From Fistularia commersonii (Eukaryota; Chordata; Actinopteri; Syngnathiformes; Fistulariidae): a stretch of DNA of 64,000 bases. Positions within the stretch are counted from its first letter, which is position 1; the number at the start of each line of letters is the position of its first letter. Under the pieces are notes generated by a model, which saw nothing but the letters and a program-made list of their open reading frames with translations, ran no database searches and was not told the DNA's origin. The stretch covers positions 5,300,001 to 5,364,000 of the forward strand of contig JBBMNZ010000006.1 in assembly GCA_037954325.1 (NCBI GenBank). The letters run 5' to 3'. Shown in pieces: positions 29,342 through 41,200 of this stretch. Made by a program: the position numbers and the translations under genes.

Positions 29342-31020
29342 TAAGCACTTTTTGAACGAATGGCTACATCTTTTGAACCTGTGGCTTGATTACACTGAAT
29401 TTGACATATATTGTGCAGAATCATTTCCTAAAAAACATATTTCAACAGCAGAAACCAGTTTCATGAAATTCATTAGTTATTTCCACTCCGAATCAATGAT
29501 GCTTCAACCCGGTGAGATAAGCACTTTTTGAACGAAATGCTATATCTTTTGAACTTGTGGCTTGATTACACTGAATTTGACATTATTGTGCAGTATCATG
29601 TCCTAAACAACATATTTCAAAAGCAGAAATCAGCTTCATGAAATTCATAACCTATTTCCCCTCCGAATCAAAAACGCTTTAACTCGGTGAGATAAGCACT
29701 TTTTGACCAAATGCCTATATCTTTCGAACCTGTGGCTGGATTACACTGAATTTCACATATATTGTGCAGAATCATGTCCTTCACAACATATTTCAACAGC
29801 AGAAACCAGCTTGATGAAATTCATGAGTTATTTCCACTCCGAATCAAAAACGCTTCAACTCGGAGAGGTAACTTTTTGAAAAAATGGCTATATCTTTTCA
29901 ACCTGTGGCTGGATTACACTGAATTTGACATATATTGTGCAGAATCAAGTCCTAAACAACATATTTCATCAGCAGAAACCAGCTTGATGAAATTCATGAG
30001 TTATTTCCACTCTGTATCAAAAACGCTTCAACTCGGTGAGATAAGCACTTCTTTGAACGAATGGCTATATCTTTTGAACTTGTGGCTGGATTACACTGAA
30101 TTTGAAACTCACTGAACAGAATCATGTCCTAAACAACATATTTCAAAGGCAAAAACCAGTTTGATGAATTTCATTAGTTATTTCCACTCCGATTCAATTA
30201 TGCTTCAACCCGGTGAGATAAGCACTTTTTGAACGAATGGCTATATCTTTTGAACTTGTGGCTGGATTACACTGAATTTCACATATATTGTGCAGAATCA
30301 TGTCCTTAACAACATATTTCAACAGCAGAAACCAGCTTGATGAAATTCATTAGTTATTTCCACTCCGAATCAAAAACGGTTCAACTCGGACAGATAAGCA
30401 CTTTTTGAACAAATGGCTATATCTTTTCAACCTGTGGCTGGATTACACTGAATTTCAAATATATTGTGCAAAATCAAGTCCTTAACAATATATTTCAACA
30501 GCAGAAACCAGCTTGATGAAATTCATTAGTTATTTCCACTCCGAATCAAAAATGCTTCAACTCGGAGAGATAAGCACTTTTTGAACGAATGGCTATATCT
30601 TTTGAACCTGTGGCTGGATTACACTGAATTTGACATATATTTTGAAGAATCATGTCCTTAACAACATATGTCAACAGCAGAAACCAGCTTGATGAAATTC
30701 ATTAGTCATTTCCACTCCGAAGCAATTATGCTTCAACTCGGTGATATAAGCACTTTTGAACGAATGGCTATATCTTTTCAACCTGTGGCTGGATTACACT
30801 GAATTTGACATATATTGTGCAGAATCAAGTCCTTAACAACATATTTCAACAGCAAGAACCAGCTTGATGAAATTCATGAGTTATTTGCACTCCTAATCAA
30901 AAACACTTCAACTCTGAGGGATAAGCACTTTTTGAACGAATGGCTATATCTTTTGAACCTGTGGCTGGATTACACTGAATTTGACATATATTGTGTAGAA
31001 TCATGTCCTTAAAAACATAT

Positions 31021-31795
31021 TTCAATATCAGCAAGCTGCTAGAAAAGAATCTTTAGTAAATAACACTCTCAACAAAAACTCTTCAACTCAGTGATATAAG
31101 GTCTTTTTGATCAAATGGCTATATCTTTTCAAAATGTTGCAGGATCACAATGATTTTGACATATATGGTGCAGAATCATGTCCTTTTAAACATATTTCAG
31201 CCCCAGTAAGCTGCTAGAAAGGAATCTTTACTTATTTACACTCTGAACAAAAAAGTTTCAACTGAGTGAGATAAGCCCTTTTTGACCAAATGGCTATATC
31301 TTTTCAAAATGTTGCTGGATTAAAGTGATTTTGACATATGTGGTGCATAATCGAGTCCTTTTCAACATATTTCAATATCAGCAAGCTGCTAGAAAAGAAT
31401 CTTCAGTTATTTACACTCTGAACAAAAAAAGCTTCAACTCGGTCAGGTAATGTCTTCATGACCCTATGGCTATATCTTTTCAAAATGTCCCAGGATCACA
31501 ATGATTTTGACATATATGGTGCAGAATCATGTCCTTTTAAACATATTTCAATATCAGTAAGCTGCTAGAAAGGAATCTTTAAGTATTTACACTCTGAACA
31601 AAAGAGATTCAACTCAGTGAGATCATCACTTTTTGACCAAATGGCTATATCTTTTCAATATGTTGCAGGATCACAATGATTTTGACATATATGGTGCAGA
31701 ATCATGTCCTTTTTAACATATTTACATATCAGCAAGCTGCTAGAAAGGAATCTTTAGTTATTTACTCTCTGAACAAAAAAGCTTCAACTCGGTGA
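31021..31795. repeat. Satellite family B, first block
   Basis: About four monomers of family B, recognised by 'tcagcaagctgctagaa', 'aatctttagttatttacac', 'caggatcacaatgattttg' and 'gtccttttaaacatattt'. The switch from A falls near 31015-31025 within 'aacatatttcaa', which both families share. B is collinear with A over the whole monomer, so the two are diverged families of one satellite. Confidence 0.93.
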
Positions 31796-32300
31796 GATAA
31801 GCACTTTTTGAACGAATGGCTATATCTTTCGAACCTGTGGCTGGATTACACGGCATTTGACATATATTGCGCAGAATCATGTCCTTAACAACATATTTCA
31901 AAAGCAGAAACCAGCTTGATGAAATTCATTAGTTATTTCCACTCCGAATCAAAAACGCTTCAACTCGGAGAGATAAGCACTTTTTGAACGAATGGCTATA
32001 TTTTTTCAACCTGTGGCCTGATTACACTGAATTTGAAATATATTGTGCAGAATCATGTCCTAAACAAGATATTTCAACAGCAGAAACCAGCTTGATGAAA
32101 TTCATGAGTTATTTCCACTCTGTATCAAAAATGCTTCAACTCGGTGAGATAAGCACTTCTTTGAACGAACGGCTATATCTTTTGAACTTGTGGCTGATAA
32201 CACTGAATTTGACATGTATTGTGCAGAATCATGTCCTAAACAACATATTTCAACAGCAGAATCCAGCTTGATTGAATTCATTAGTTATTTCCACTCCCAG
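31796..32300. repeat. Family A island 1 within family B
   Basis: About three monomers with A markers ('cctgtggctggattac', 'cagaaaccagcttgatg', 'ttatttccactccgaatc'), with B on both sides. It starts in the shared segment 'cttcaactcggtgagataag' and ends at an unusual 'ccactcccagccaaaaaaac'. The last monomer has a 2 bp loss ('gtggctgataac'). Confidence 0.92.
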
Positions 32301-35300
32301 CCAAAAAAACCTCAACTCGGTGAGATAAGCTCTTATTGACCATATGGCTATATCTTTTCAATATGTTGCTGAATTAAAGTTATTTTGACATATATTGTAC
32401 AGAATCGTGTCCTTTTCAACATATTTCAGTATCAGCAAGCTGCTAGAAAAGAATCTTTTGTCAATTACACGGTGAAAAAAAAAACTTCAACTCGGTAAAA
32501 AAAGCTCTTCATGACCCTATGGCTATATCTTTTCAATATGTTGCTGGATTAATGTGATTTTGACATATAATGTGTAGAATTGTGTCCTTTTAAACATATT
32601 TCAATATCAGTAAGCTGATGAAAAGAAATCTTAGTTATTTACACTCTGAACAAAAAAGCTTTAACTAGGTGAGATAAACACTTTTTGACCATATGGCTAT
32701 ATCATTTGAATACGTTGCAGGATCACAATGATTTTGACATATATGGTGCAGAGTCATGTCCTTTAAAAACATATTTCAGCACCAATAACCTGCTAGAAAG
32801 GAATCTTTAGTTATTTACACTCTGGACAAAAAAAAAGTTTCAACTCTGTGAGATAAGCACTTTTTGACCAAATGGCTTTATCTTTTCAAAATGTTGCAGG
32901 ATCACAATGATTTTGACATATATGGTGCAGACTCATGTCCTTTTTAACATATTTCAATATCAGCAAGCTGCTAGAAAGGAATCTGTAGTTATTTACACTC
33001 TGAACAAAAAAGGTTCAACTCAGTGAGATAAGCTCTTTTTGACCATATGGCTATTTCTTTTCAATATGTTGCTGGATTAAGTGATTTTGACATATATTTT
33101 GCAGAATCGTGTGCTTTTCAACATATTTAAATATCAGCAAGCTGCTAGAAAAGAATCTTTAGTTATTTACACTCTGAACAAAAACGCTTCAACTCAGTGA
33201 GATAAGGTCTTTTTGATCCAATGGCTATATCTTTTCAAAATGTTACAGGATCACAATTATTTTGACATATATAGCGCAGTATCATGTCCTTTTAAACATA
33301 TTTCAGCACCAGTAAGCTGCTAGAATGGAATCTTTAGTTATTTACACTCGGAACAAAAAAGTTTCAACTGAGTGAGATAAGCACTTTTTGACCAAATGGC
33401 TATATCTTTTCAAAATGTTGCTGGATTAAAGTGATTTTGATATATATTGTGCATAATCGAGTCCTTTTCAACATATTTCAATATCAGCAAGCTGCTAGAA
33501 AAGAATCTTTAGTTATTTACACTCTAAACAAAAAAAGCTTCAACTCGGTCAGATAAGGTCTTTATGACCCTATGGTTATATCTTTTCAAAATGTCTCAGG
33601 ATCACAATGATTTTGACATGTATGGTGCAGAATTATTTCCTTTTTAACATATTTCAATATTAGCAAGCTGCTCGAAGGAATCTTTAGTTATTTACACTCT
33701 GAACAAAAAAGCTTCAACTCAGTCAGATAAGCTCTTTATGAACCTGTGGCTATATCTTTTCAAAATGTCCCAGGATCACAATGATTTTGACATATATGGT
33801 GCAGAATCATGTCCTTTTCAACATATTTCATCACGAGTAAGCTGCTAGAAAGGAATCTTGAGTTATTTACACTCTGAACAAAAAAGGTTCAACTCAGTGA
33901 GATAAGCTCTTTTTGACCATATGGCTATATCTTTTCAATATGTTGCTGGGTTAATGTGATTTTGACATATATTTTGCAGAATCGTGTCCTTTTCAACATA
34001 TTTAAATATCAGCAAGCTGCTAGAAAAGAATCTTTAGTTATTTACACTCTGAACAAAAACGCTTAAACTTTGTAAGATAAGGTCTTTTTGATCAAATGGC
34101 AATATCTTTTCAAAATGTCCCAGGATCACAATGATTTTGACATATATAGTGCAGAATCATGTCCTTTTAAACATATTTCAGCACCAGTAAGGTGCTAGAA
34201 AGGAATCTTTAGTTGTTTGCACTCTGAACAAAAAAGTTTCAACTCAGTGAGATAAGCACTTTTTGAATAAATGGCTATATCTTTTCAAAATGTTGCAGAA
34301 TCACAATGATTTTGACATATTTGGTGCTGAATCGTATCCTTTTCAACATATTTAAATATCAGCAAGCTGCTAAAAAGGAATCTTTAGTTATTTACACTGT
34401 GGTATCAAAAACCTTCAACTCAGTTAAATAAGCACTTTTTGTCCATATGGCTATATCTCTTCAAAATGTCCCAATATCACAATGATTTTGACATATATAG
34501 TGCAAAATCATGTCCTTTTAAACATATTCCAGCACCAGTAAGCTGCTAGAATGGAATCTTTAGTTATTTACACTCGGAACAAAAAAGTTTCAACTGAGTG
34601 AGATAAGCACTTTTTGACCAAATGGCTATATCTTTTCAAAATGTTGCTGGATTATAGTGATTTTGATATATATTGTGCATAATCGAGTCCTTTTCAACAT
34701 ATTTCAATATCAGCAAGCTGCTAGAAAAGAATCTTTAGTTATTTACACTCTAAACAAAAAAAGCTTCAACTCGGTCAGATAAGGTCTTTATGACCCTATG
34801 GTTATATCTTTTCAAAATGTCTCAGGATCACAATGATTTTGACATGTATGGTGCAGAATTATTTCCTTTTTAACATATTTCAATATTAGCAAGCTGCTCG
34901 AAGGAATCTTTAGTTATTTACACTCTGAACAAAAAAGCTTCAACTCAGTCAGATAAGCTCTTTATGAACCTGTGGCTATATCTTTTCAAAATGTCCCAGG
35001 ATCACAATGATTTTGACATATATGGTGCAGAATCATGTCCTTTTCAACATATTTCATCACGAGTAAGCTGCTAGAAAGGAATCTTGAGTTATTTACACTC
35101 TGAACAAAAAAAGGTTCAACTCAGTGAGATAAGCTCTTTTTGACCATATGGCTATATCTTTTCAATATGTTGCTGGGTTAATGTGATTTTGACATATATT
35201 TTGCAGAATCGTGTCCTTTTCAACATATTTAAATATCAGCAAGCTGCTAGAAAAGAATCTTTAGTTATTTACACTCTGAACAAAAACGCTTAAACTTTGT

Positions 35301-37385
35301 AAGATAAGGTCTTTTTGATCAAATGGCAATATCTTTTCAAAATGTCCCAGGATCACAATGATTTTGACATATATAGTGCAGAATCATGTCCTTTTAAACA
35401 TATTTCAGCACCAGTAAGGTGCTAGAAAGGAATCTTTAGTTGTTTGCACTCTGAACAAAAAAGTTTCAACTCAGTGAGATCATCACTTTTTGAATAAATG
35501 GCTATATCTTTTCAAAATGTTGCAGAATCACAATGATTTTGACATATTTGGTGCTGAATCGTATCCTTTTCAACATATTTAAATATCAGCAAGCTGCTAA
35601 AAAGGAATCTTTAGTTATTTACACTGTGGTATCAAAAACCTTCAACTCAGTTAAATAAGCACTTTTTGTCCATATGGCTATATCTCTTCAAAATGTCCCA
35701 ATATCACAATGATTTTGACATATATAGTGCAAAATCATGTCCTTTTAAACATATTCCAGCACCAGTAAGCTGCTAGAAAGGAATCTTTAGTTATTTACAC
35801 TCTGAACAAAAAAGTTTCAACTCAGTGAGATAAGCACTTTTTGACCAAATGGCTATATCTTTTCAAAATGTTGCAGGATCACAATGATTTTGACATATAT
35901 GGTGCAGAATCGTGTCCTTTTCAACATAAATCAATATCAGCAAGCTGCTAAAAAGGAATCTTTAATTATTTACACTCTGAACAAAAAAGGTTCAGCTCAG
36001 TGAGATAAGCTCTTTTTGACCATATGGCTATATCTTCTCAATGTTGCTGGATTAAAGTGATTTTGACATATATTGTGCAGAATCGTGTCCTTTTCAACAT
36101 ATTTCAATGTCAGCAAGCTGCCAGAAAGTAATCTTTAGTTATTTACACTCGATATCAAAAACGCTCTAACTCAGTGAGATAAGCACTTTTTGACCATATG
36201 GCTATATTTTTTCAATATGTTGCAGGATCACAATGATATTGACTTATATTATGCAGAATCACGTCCTTTTCAACATATTTCAGCACCAGCAAGCTGCTAG
36301 AAAGGAATCTTTAGTTATTTTCACTCGATATCAAAAACGCTCTAACTCAGTCAGATAAGCAATTTTGACCATATGGCTATATCTTTTCAATATGTTGCAG
36401 GATCACAATGATATTGACTTATATTATGCAGAATCACATCCTTTTCAACATATTTCAGCACCAGCAAGCTGCTAGAAAGGAATCTTTAGTTATTTACACT
36501 TGATCAAAAACGCTCTAACTCAGTGAGAAAAGCAATTTTTGACCATATGGCTATATCTTTTCAATATGTTGCAGGATCACAATGATATTGACTTATATTA
36601 TGCAGAATCACGTCCTTTTCAACATATTTCAGCACCAGCAAGCTGCTCGAAAGGAATTTTTAGTTATTTTCACTCGATATCAAAAACGCTCTAACTCAGT
36701 CAGATAAGCAATTTTTGACCATATGGCTATATCTTTTCAATATGTTGCAGGATCACAATGATATTGACTTATATTATGCAAAATCACGTCCTTTTCAACA
36801 TATTTCAGCACCAGCAAGCTGCTAGAAAGGAATCTTTAGTTATTTACACTCAATATCAAAAACGCTCTAACTCACTGAGATAAGCACTTTTTGACCATAT
36901 GGCTATATCTTTTCAAAATGTGCTAGGATCACAATGATTTTGACATATATGGTAGAAAATCGTATTCTTCTAAACATATTTCAGCACCAATAAGCTGCTA
37001 GAAAGGAATCTTTAGTTATTTACACTCTGAACAAAAAAGCTTCAACTCAGTGAGATAAGCAATTTTTGACCATATGGCTATATCTTTTCAATATGTTGCA
37101 GGATCACAATGATATTGACTTATATTTTGCAGAATCACATCCTTTTCAACATATTTCAGCACCAGTAAACTGCTAGAAAGGAATCTTTAGTTATTTACAC
37201 TCTGAACAAAAGAGATTCAACTCAGTGAGATAAGCACTTTTTGACCAAATGGCTATATCTTTTCAAAATGTTGCAGGATCACAATGATTTTGACATTTAT
37301 GGTGCAAAATCACGTCCTTTTTAACATATTTCAATATCAGCAAGCTGCTAGAAAGGAATCTTTAGTTATTTCCACTCTGAACAAA
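32301..37385. repeat. Satellite family B, second block
   Basis: About 29 monomers of 174-177 bp. Several subtypes alternate: 'caatatcagcaagctg' and 'cagcaccagtaagctg' monomers; 'aatgtcccaggatc' monomers; and, at about 36120-36900, monomers with 'gatatcaaaaacgctctaac' and 'gatattgacttatattatg', the subtype that dominates beside the retroelement. No other sequence is visible. Confidence 0.94.
33321..35772. repeat. 1226 bp (7-monomer) tandem duplication in family B
   Basis: Copies lie at 33321-34546 and 34547-35772. Both begin 'tagaatggaatctttag' and share 'aactgagtgagataagc', 'gcataatcgagtcc', 'gctgctcgaaggaatc', 'catcacgagtaagctg' and 'ggtatcaaaaacc'. A few substitutions separate them (attaaagtg/attatagtg; gataagcac/gatcatcac), plus one A in an A-run. 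Confidence 0.92.
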
Positions 37386-38265
37386 AACGCTTCAACTCGG
37401 TGAGATAAGCACTTTTTGACCGAATGGCTATATCTTTCGAACCTGTGGCTGGATTAAACTGAATTTGAAATATATTGTGCAGCATCAAGTCCTAAACAAC
37501 ATATTTCAACAGCAGAAACCAGCTTGATGAAATTCATTACTTATTTCCACTCCGAATCAAAAACGCTTCAACTCGGAGAGATAAGCACTTTTTGAACGAA
37601 TGGCTATATCTTTTCAACCTGTGGCTGGATTAAACTGAATTTGAAATATATTGTGCAGCATCAAGTCCTAAACAACATATTTCAACAGCAGAAACCAGTT
37701 TGATGAAATTCATTAGTTATTTCCACTCTGTATCAAAAACGCTTCAACTCGGTGAGATAACCACTTCTTTGAACGAATGGCTATATCTTTTGAACTTGTG
37801 GCTGGATAACACTGAATTTGAAATATATTGTGCAGAATCATGTCCAAAACAACATATTTCAGCAGCAGAAACTAGTTTGATGAATTTCATTGGTTATTTC
37901 CACTAATCAACTATGCTTCAACCCGGTGAGATAAGCACTTTTAGAACGAATGGCTATATCTTTTAAACATGTGGCTGGACTACACTGAATTTGACATATA
38001 TTGTGCAGAATCAAGGCCTAAACAACATATTTTAACAGTAGAAACCAGTTTGATGAAATTCAGTAGTTATTTCCACTCCGAATCATAAACGCTTCAACTC
38101 GGAGAGATAAGCACTTTTGAACGAATGGCTATATCTTTTGAACTTGTGGCTGATTACACTGAATTTGACATATATTGTGCAAAATCATGTCCTAAACAAC
38201 ATATTTCAACAGCAGAAACAAGCTTGATTGAATTCATTAGTTATTTCCACTCCCAGCCAAAAAAA
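37386..38265. repeat. Family A island 2 within family B
   Basis: About five A monomers flanked by B. The entry ('actttttgaccgaatggc', then 'tttcgaacctgtggctgg') and exit ('ccactcccagccaaaaaaac', then 'cttattgaccatatggc') match those of island 1. The islands are therefore copies of one ancient A/B mosaic, this one about two monomers longer. A T-poor stretch keeps a 68-codon frame open at 37700-37906; I treat it as chance. Confidence 0.92.
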
Positions 38266-41200
38266 CTTCAACTCGGTGAGATAAGCTCTTATTGACCATA
38301 TGGCTATATCTTTTCAATATGTTGCTGGATTAAAGTTATTTTGACATATATTGTACAGAATCATGTCCTTTTCAACATATTTCAATATCAGCAAGCTGCT
38401 AGAAAAGAATCTTTAGTCAATTACACGGTGAACAAAAAAGCTTCAACTCGGTGAGATAAGCTCTTTATGACCCTATGGCTATATCTTTTCAAAATGTTGC
38501 TGGATTAACGTGATTTTGAAATATAATGTGTAGAATCCTGTCCTTTTCAACATATTTCAATATCAGTAAGCTGATAAAAAGAAATCTTAGTTATTTACAC
38601 TCTGAACAAAAAAGCTTTAACTTGGTGAGATTAACACTTTTTGACCATATGGCTATATCATTTGAATATGTTGCAGGATCACAATGATTTTGACATATAT
38701 GGTGCAGAGTCATGTCCTTTTCAACATATTTCAGCACCAATAACCTGCTAGAAAGGAATCTTTAGTTATTTACACTCTGGACAAAAAAAAGTTTCAACTC
38801 AGTGAGATAAGCACTTTTTGACCAAATGGCTATATCTTTTCAACATGTTGCAGGATCACAATGAATTTGACATATATTGTGCAGAATCATATCCTTTTCA
38901 ACATATTTCAATATCAGCAAGCTGCTAGAAAAGAATCTTTAGTTATTTACACTCTGAACAAAAATGCTTCAACTTTGTGAGATAACCTCTTTTTGACCCT
39001 ATGGCTATATCTTTTAAATATGTTGCAGGATCACAATGATTTGGACATATATGGTGCAGAATCACGTCCTTTTAAACATATTTCATCACCAGTATGCAGC
39101 TAGAAAGGAATCTTTAGTTATTTACACTCGGAACAAAAAAGGTTTAACTCAGTGAGATAAGCACTTTTTGACCATATGGCTATATCTTTTCAATATGTTG
39201 CTGGATTAAAGTGATTTTGACATATACTGTGCAGAATCGTGTCCTTTTCAACATAATTCAATATCAGCAAGCAGCAAGAAAAGAATCTTTAGTTAATTAC
39301 ACTCTGAACAAAAACGCTTCAACTTTGTGAGATAAGCTCTTTTTGACCCTATGGCTATATCTTTTCAAAATGTTGCAGGATCACAATGATTTTGACATAT
39401 ATGGTGCAGAATCATGTCCTTTTAAACATATTTCATCACCAGTAAGCAGCTAGAAAGGAATCTTTAGTTATTTACACTCAGAACAAAAAAAGCTTCAACT
39501 CAGTGAGATAAGCTGTTTTTGATCAAATGGCTATATCTTTTCAAAATGTTGCAGGATCACAATGATTTTGACATATATGGTGCATAATCATGTCCTTTTT
39601 AACATATTTCAGCACCAATAAGCTGCTAGAAAGGAATCTTTAGTTATTTACACTCTGAACAAAAAAGCTTCAACTCAGTGAGATAAGCACTTTTTGACAA
39701 AATGGCTATATCTTTTCAAAATGTTGCTGGATTAAAGTGATTTTGACATATATTTTGTGGAATCGTGTCCTTTTCAACATATTTAAATATCAGCAAGCTG
39801 CTCGAAAGGAATCTTTAGATATTTACACTCTGAACAAAAAAGCTTCAACTCAGTCAGATAAGCTCTTTATGAACCTGTGGCTATATCTTTTCAAAATGTC
39901 CCAGGATCACAATGATTTTGACATATATGGTACAGAATCGTGTTCTTTTAAACATATTTCAGCACCAATAAGCTGCTAGAAAGGAATCTTTAGTTATTTA
40001 CACTCTGAACAAAAAAGCTTCAACTCAGTGAGATAAGCACTTTTTGACCAAATGGCTATATCTTTTCAAAATGTTGCAGGATCACAATGATTTTGACATA
40101 TATGGTGCAGAATCATGATCTTTTTCAACATATTTCATCACCAGTAAGCAGCTAGAAAGGAATCTTTAGTTATTTACACTCTGACCAAAAAAGCTTCAAC
40201 TCAGTAAGATAAGCTCTTTTTGACCATATGGCGATATCTTTTAAATATGTTGCTGGATTAAAGAGATTTTGTAAATATATGGTGTAGAATCATGTCCTTT
40301 TAAACATATTTCAGCACCAGTAAGCTGCTAAAAAGGAATCTTTAGTTATTTACACTCGGAACAAAAAAGGTTCAACTCAGTGAGATAAGCTCTTTTTGAC
40401 CATATGGCTATATCTTTTCAATATGTTGCTGGGTTAAAGTGATTTTGACATATATTTTGCAGAATCGTGTCCTTTTCAACATATTTAAATATCAGCAAGC
40501 TGCTAGAAAAGAATCTTTAGTTATTTACACTCTGAACAAAAACGCTTAAACTTTGTGAGATAAGCTCTTTTTGACCCTATGGTTATATGTTTTCAAAATG
40601 TCCCAGGATCACAATGATTTTGACATATATGGTGCAGAATCATGTCCTTTTAAACATATTTCAGCACCAGTAAGCAGCTGGAAAGGAATCTTTAGTTATT
40701 TACACTCTGAACAAAAAAGCTTCAACTCAGTGAGATAAGCTCTTTTTGACCAAATGGCTATATCTTTTCAAAATGTTGCAGGATCACAATGATTTTGACA
40801 TGTATGGTGCAGAATTATGTCCTTTTTAACATATTTCAATATCAGCAAGCTGCTCGAAAGGTATCTTTAGTTATTTACACTCTGAACAAAAAAGCTTCAA
40901 CTCAGTCAGATAAGCTCTTTTTGACCTAATGGCTATATCTTTTCAATATCTTGCTGGATTAAATTGATTTTGACATATATTTTGTGGAATCGTGTCCTTT
41001 TCAACATATTTCAATTTCGGCATGCTGCTAGAAAAGAATCTTTAGTTATTTACACTACGAACAAAAAAGCTTCAACTCGGTCAGATAAACTCTTTATGAC
41101 CCTATGGCTATATCTTTTCAAAATGTCCCAGGATCACAATGATTTTGACATATATGGTGCAGAATCATGTCCTTTTAAACATATTTCAGCACCAGTAAGC

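Larger units (their letters stand above)
1..31020. repeat. Satellite family A array, 177 bp monomer
   Basis: Continuous head-to-tail array of about 175 monomers. The period reads directly from recurring landmarks: 'aaaaacgcttcaactcgg' starts at 421 and again at 598, 177 bp apart. Diagnostic A segments are 'ctgtggctggattacactg', 'cagcagaaaccagcttgatg' and 'ttatttccactccgaatc'. Monomers differ by substitutions and by the length of a T-run before 'gaacgaatgg' (T4, T5 or T6). Since 177 is 3 x 59, one frame stays open across monomers until a T-run change or a 'gctttaactc' variant makes a stop. The resulting peptides are periodic and low in information, so I do not call genes. Variants are shared between distant monomers in blocks, which shows repeated segmental duplication. 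No non-satellite sequence is seen inside the block. Confidence 0.97.

Noticed and set aside
365..30115. Many plus-strand open frames of 60-177 codons in family A, and minus-strand ones (for example 5488-5670)
   Set aside because: All are one 59-residue unit repeated because the monomer is 177 bp and has few stops. They lack distinct starts, domains or promoters, and end wherever a T-run changes length.
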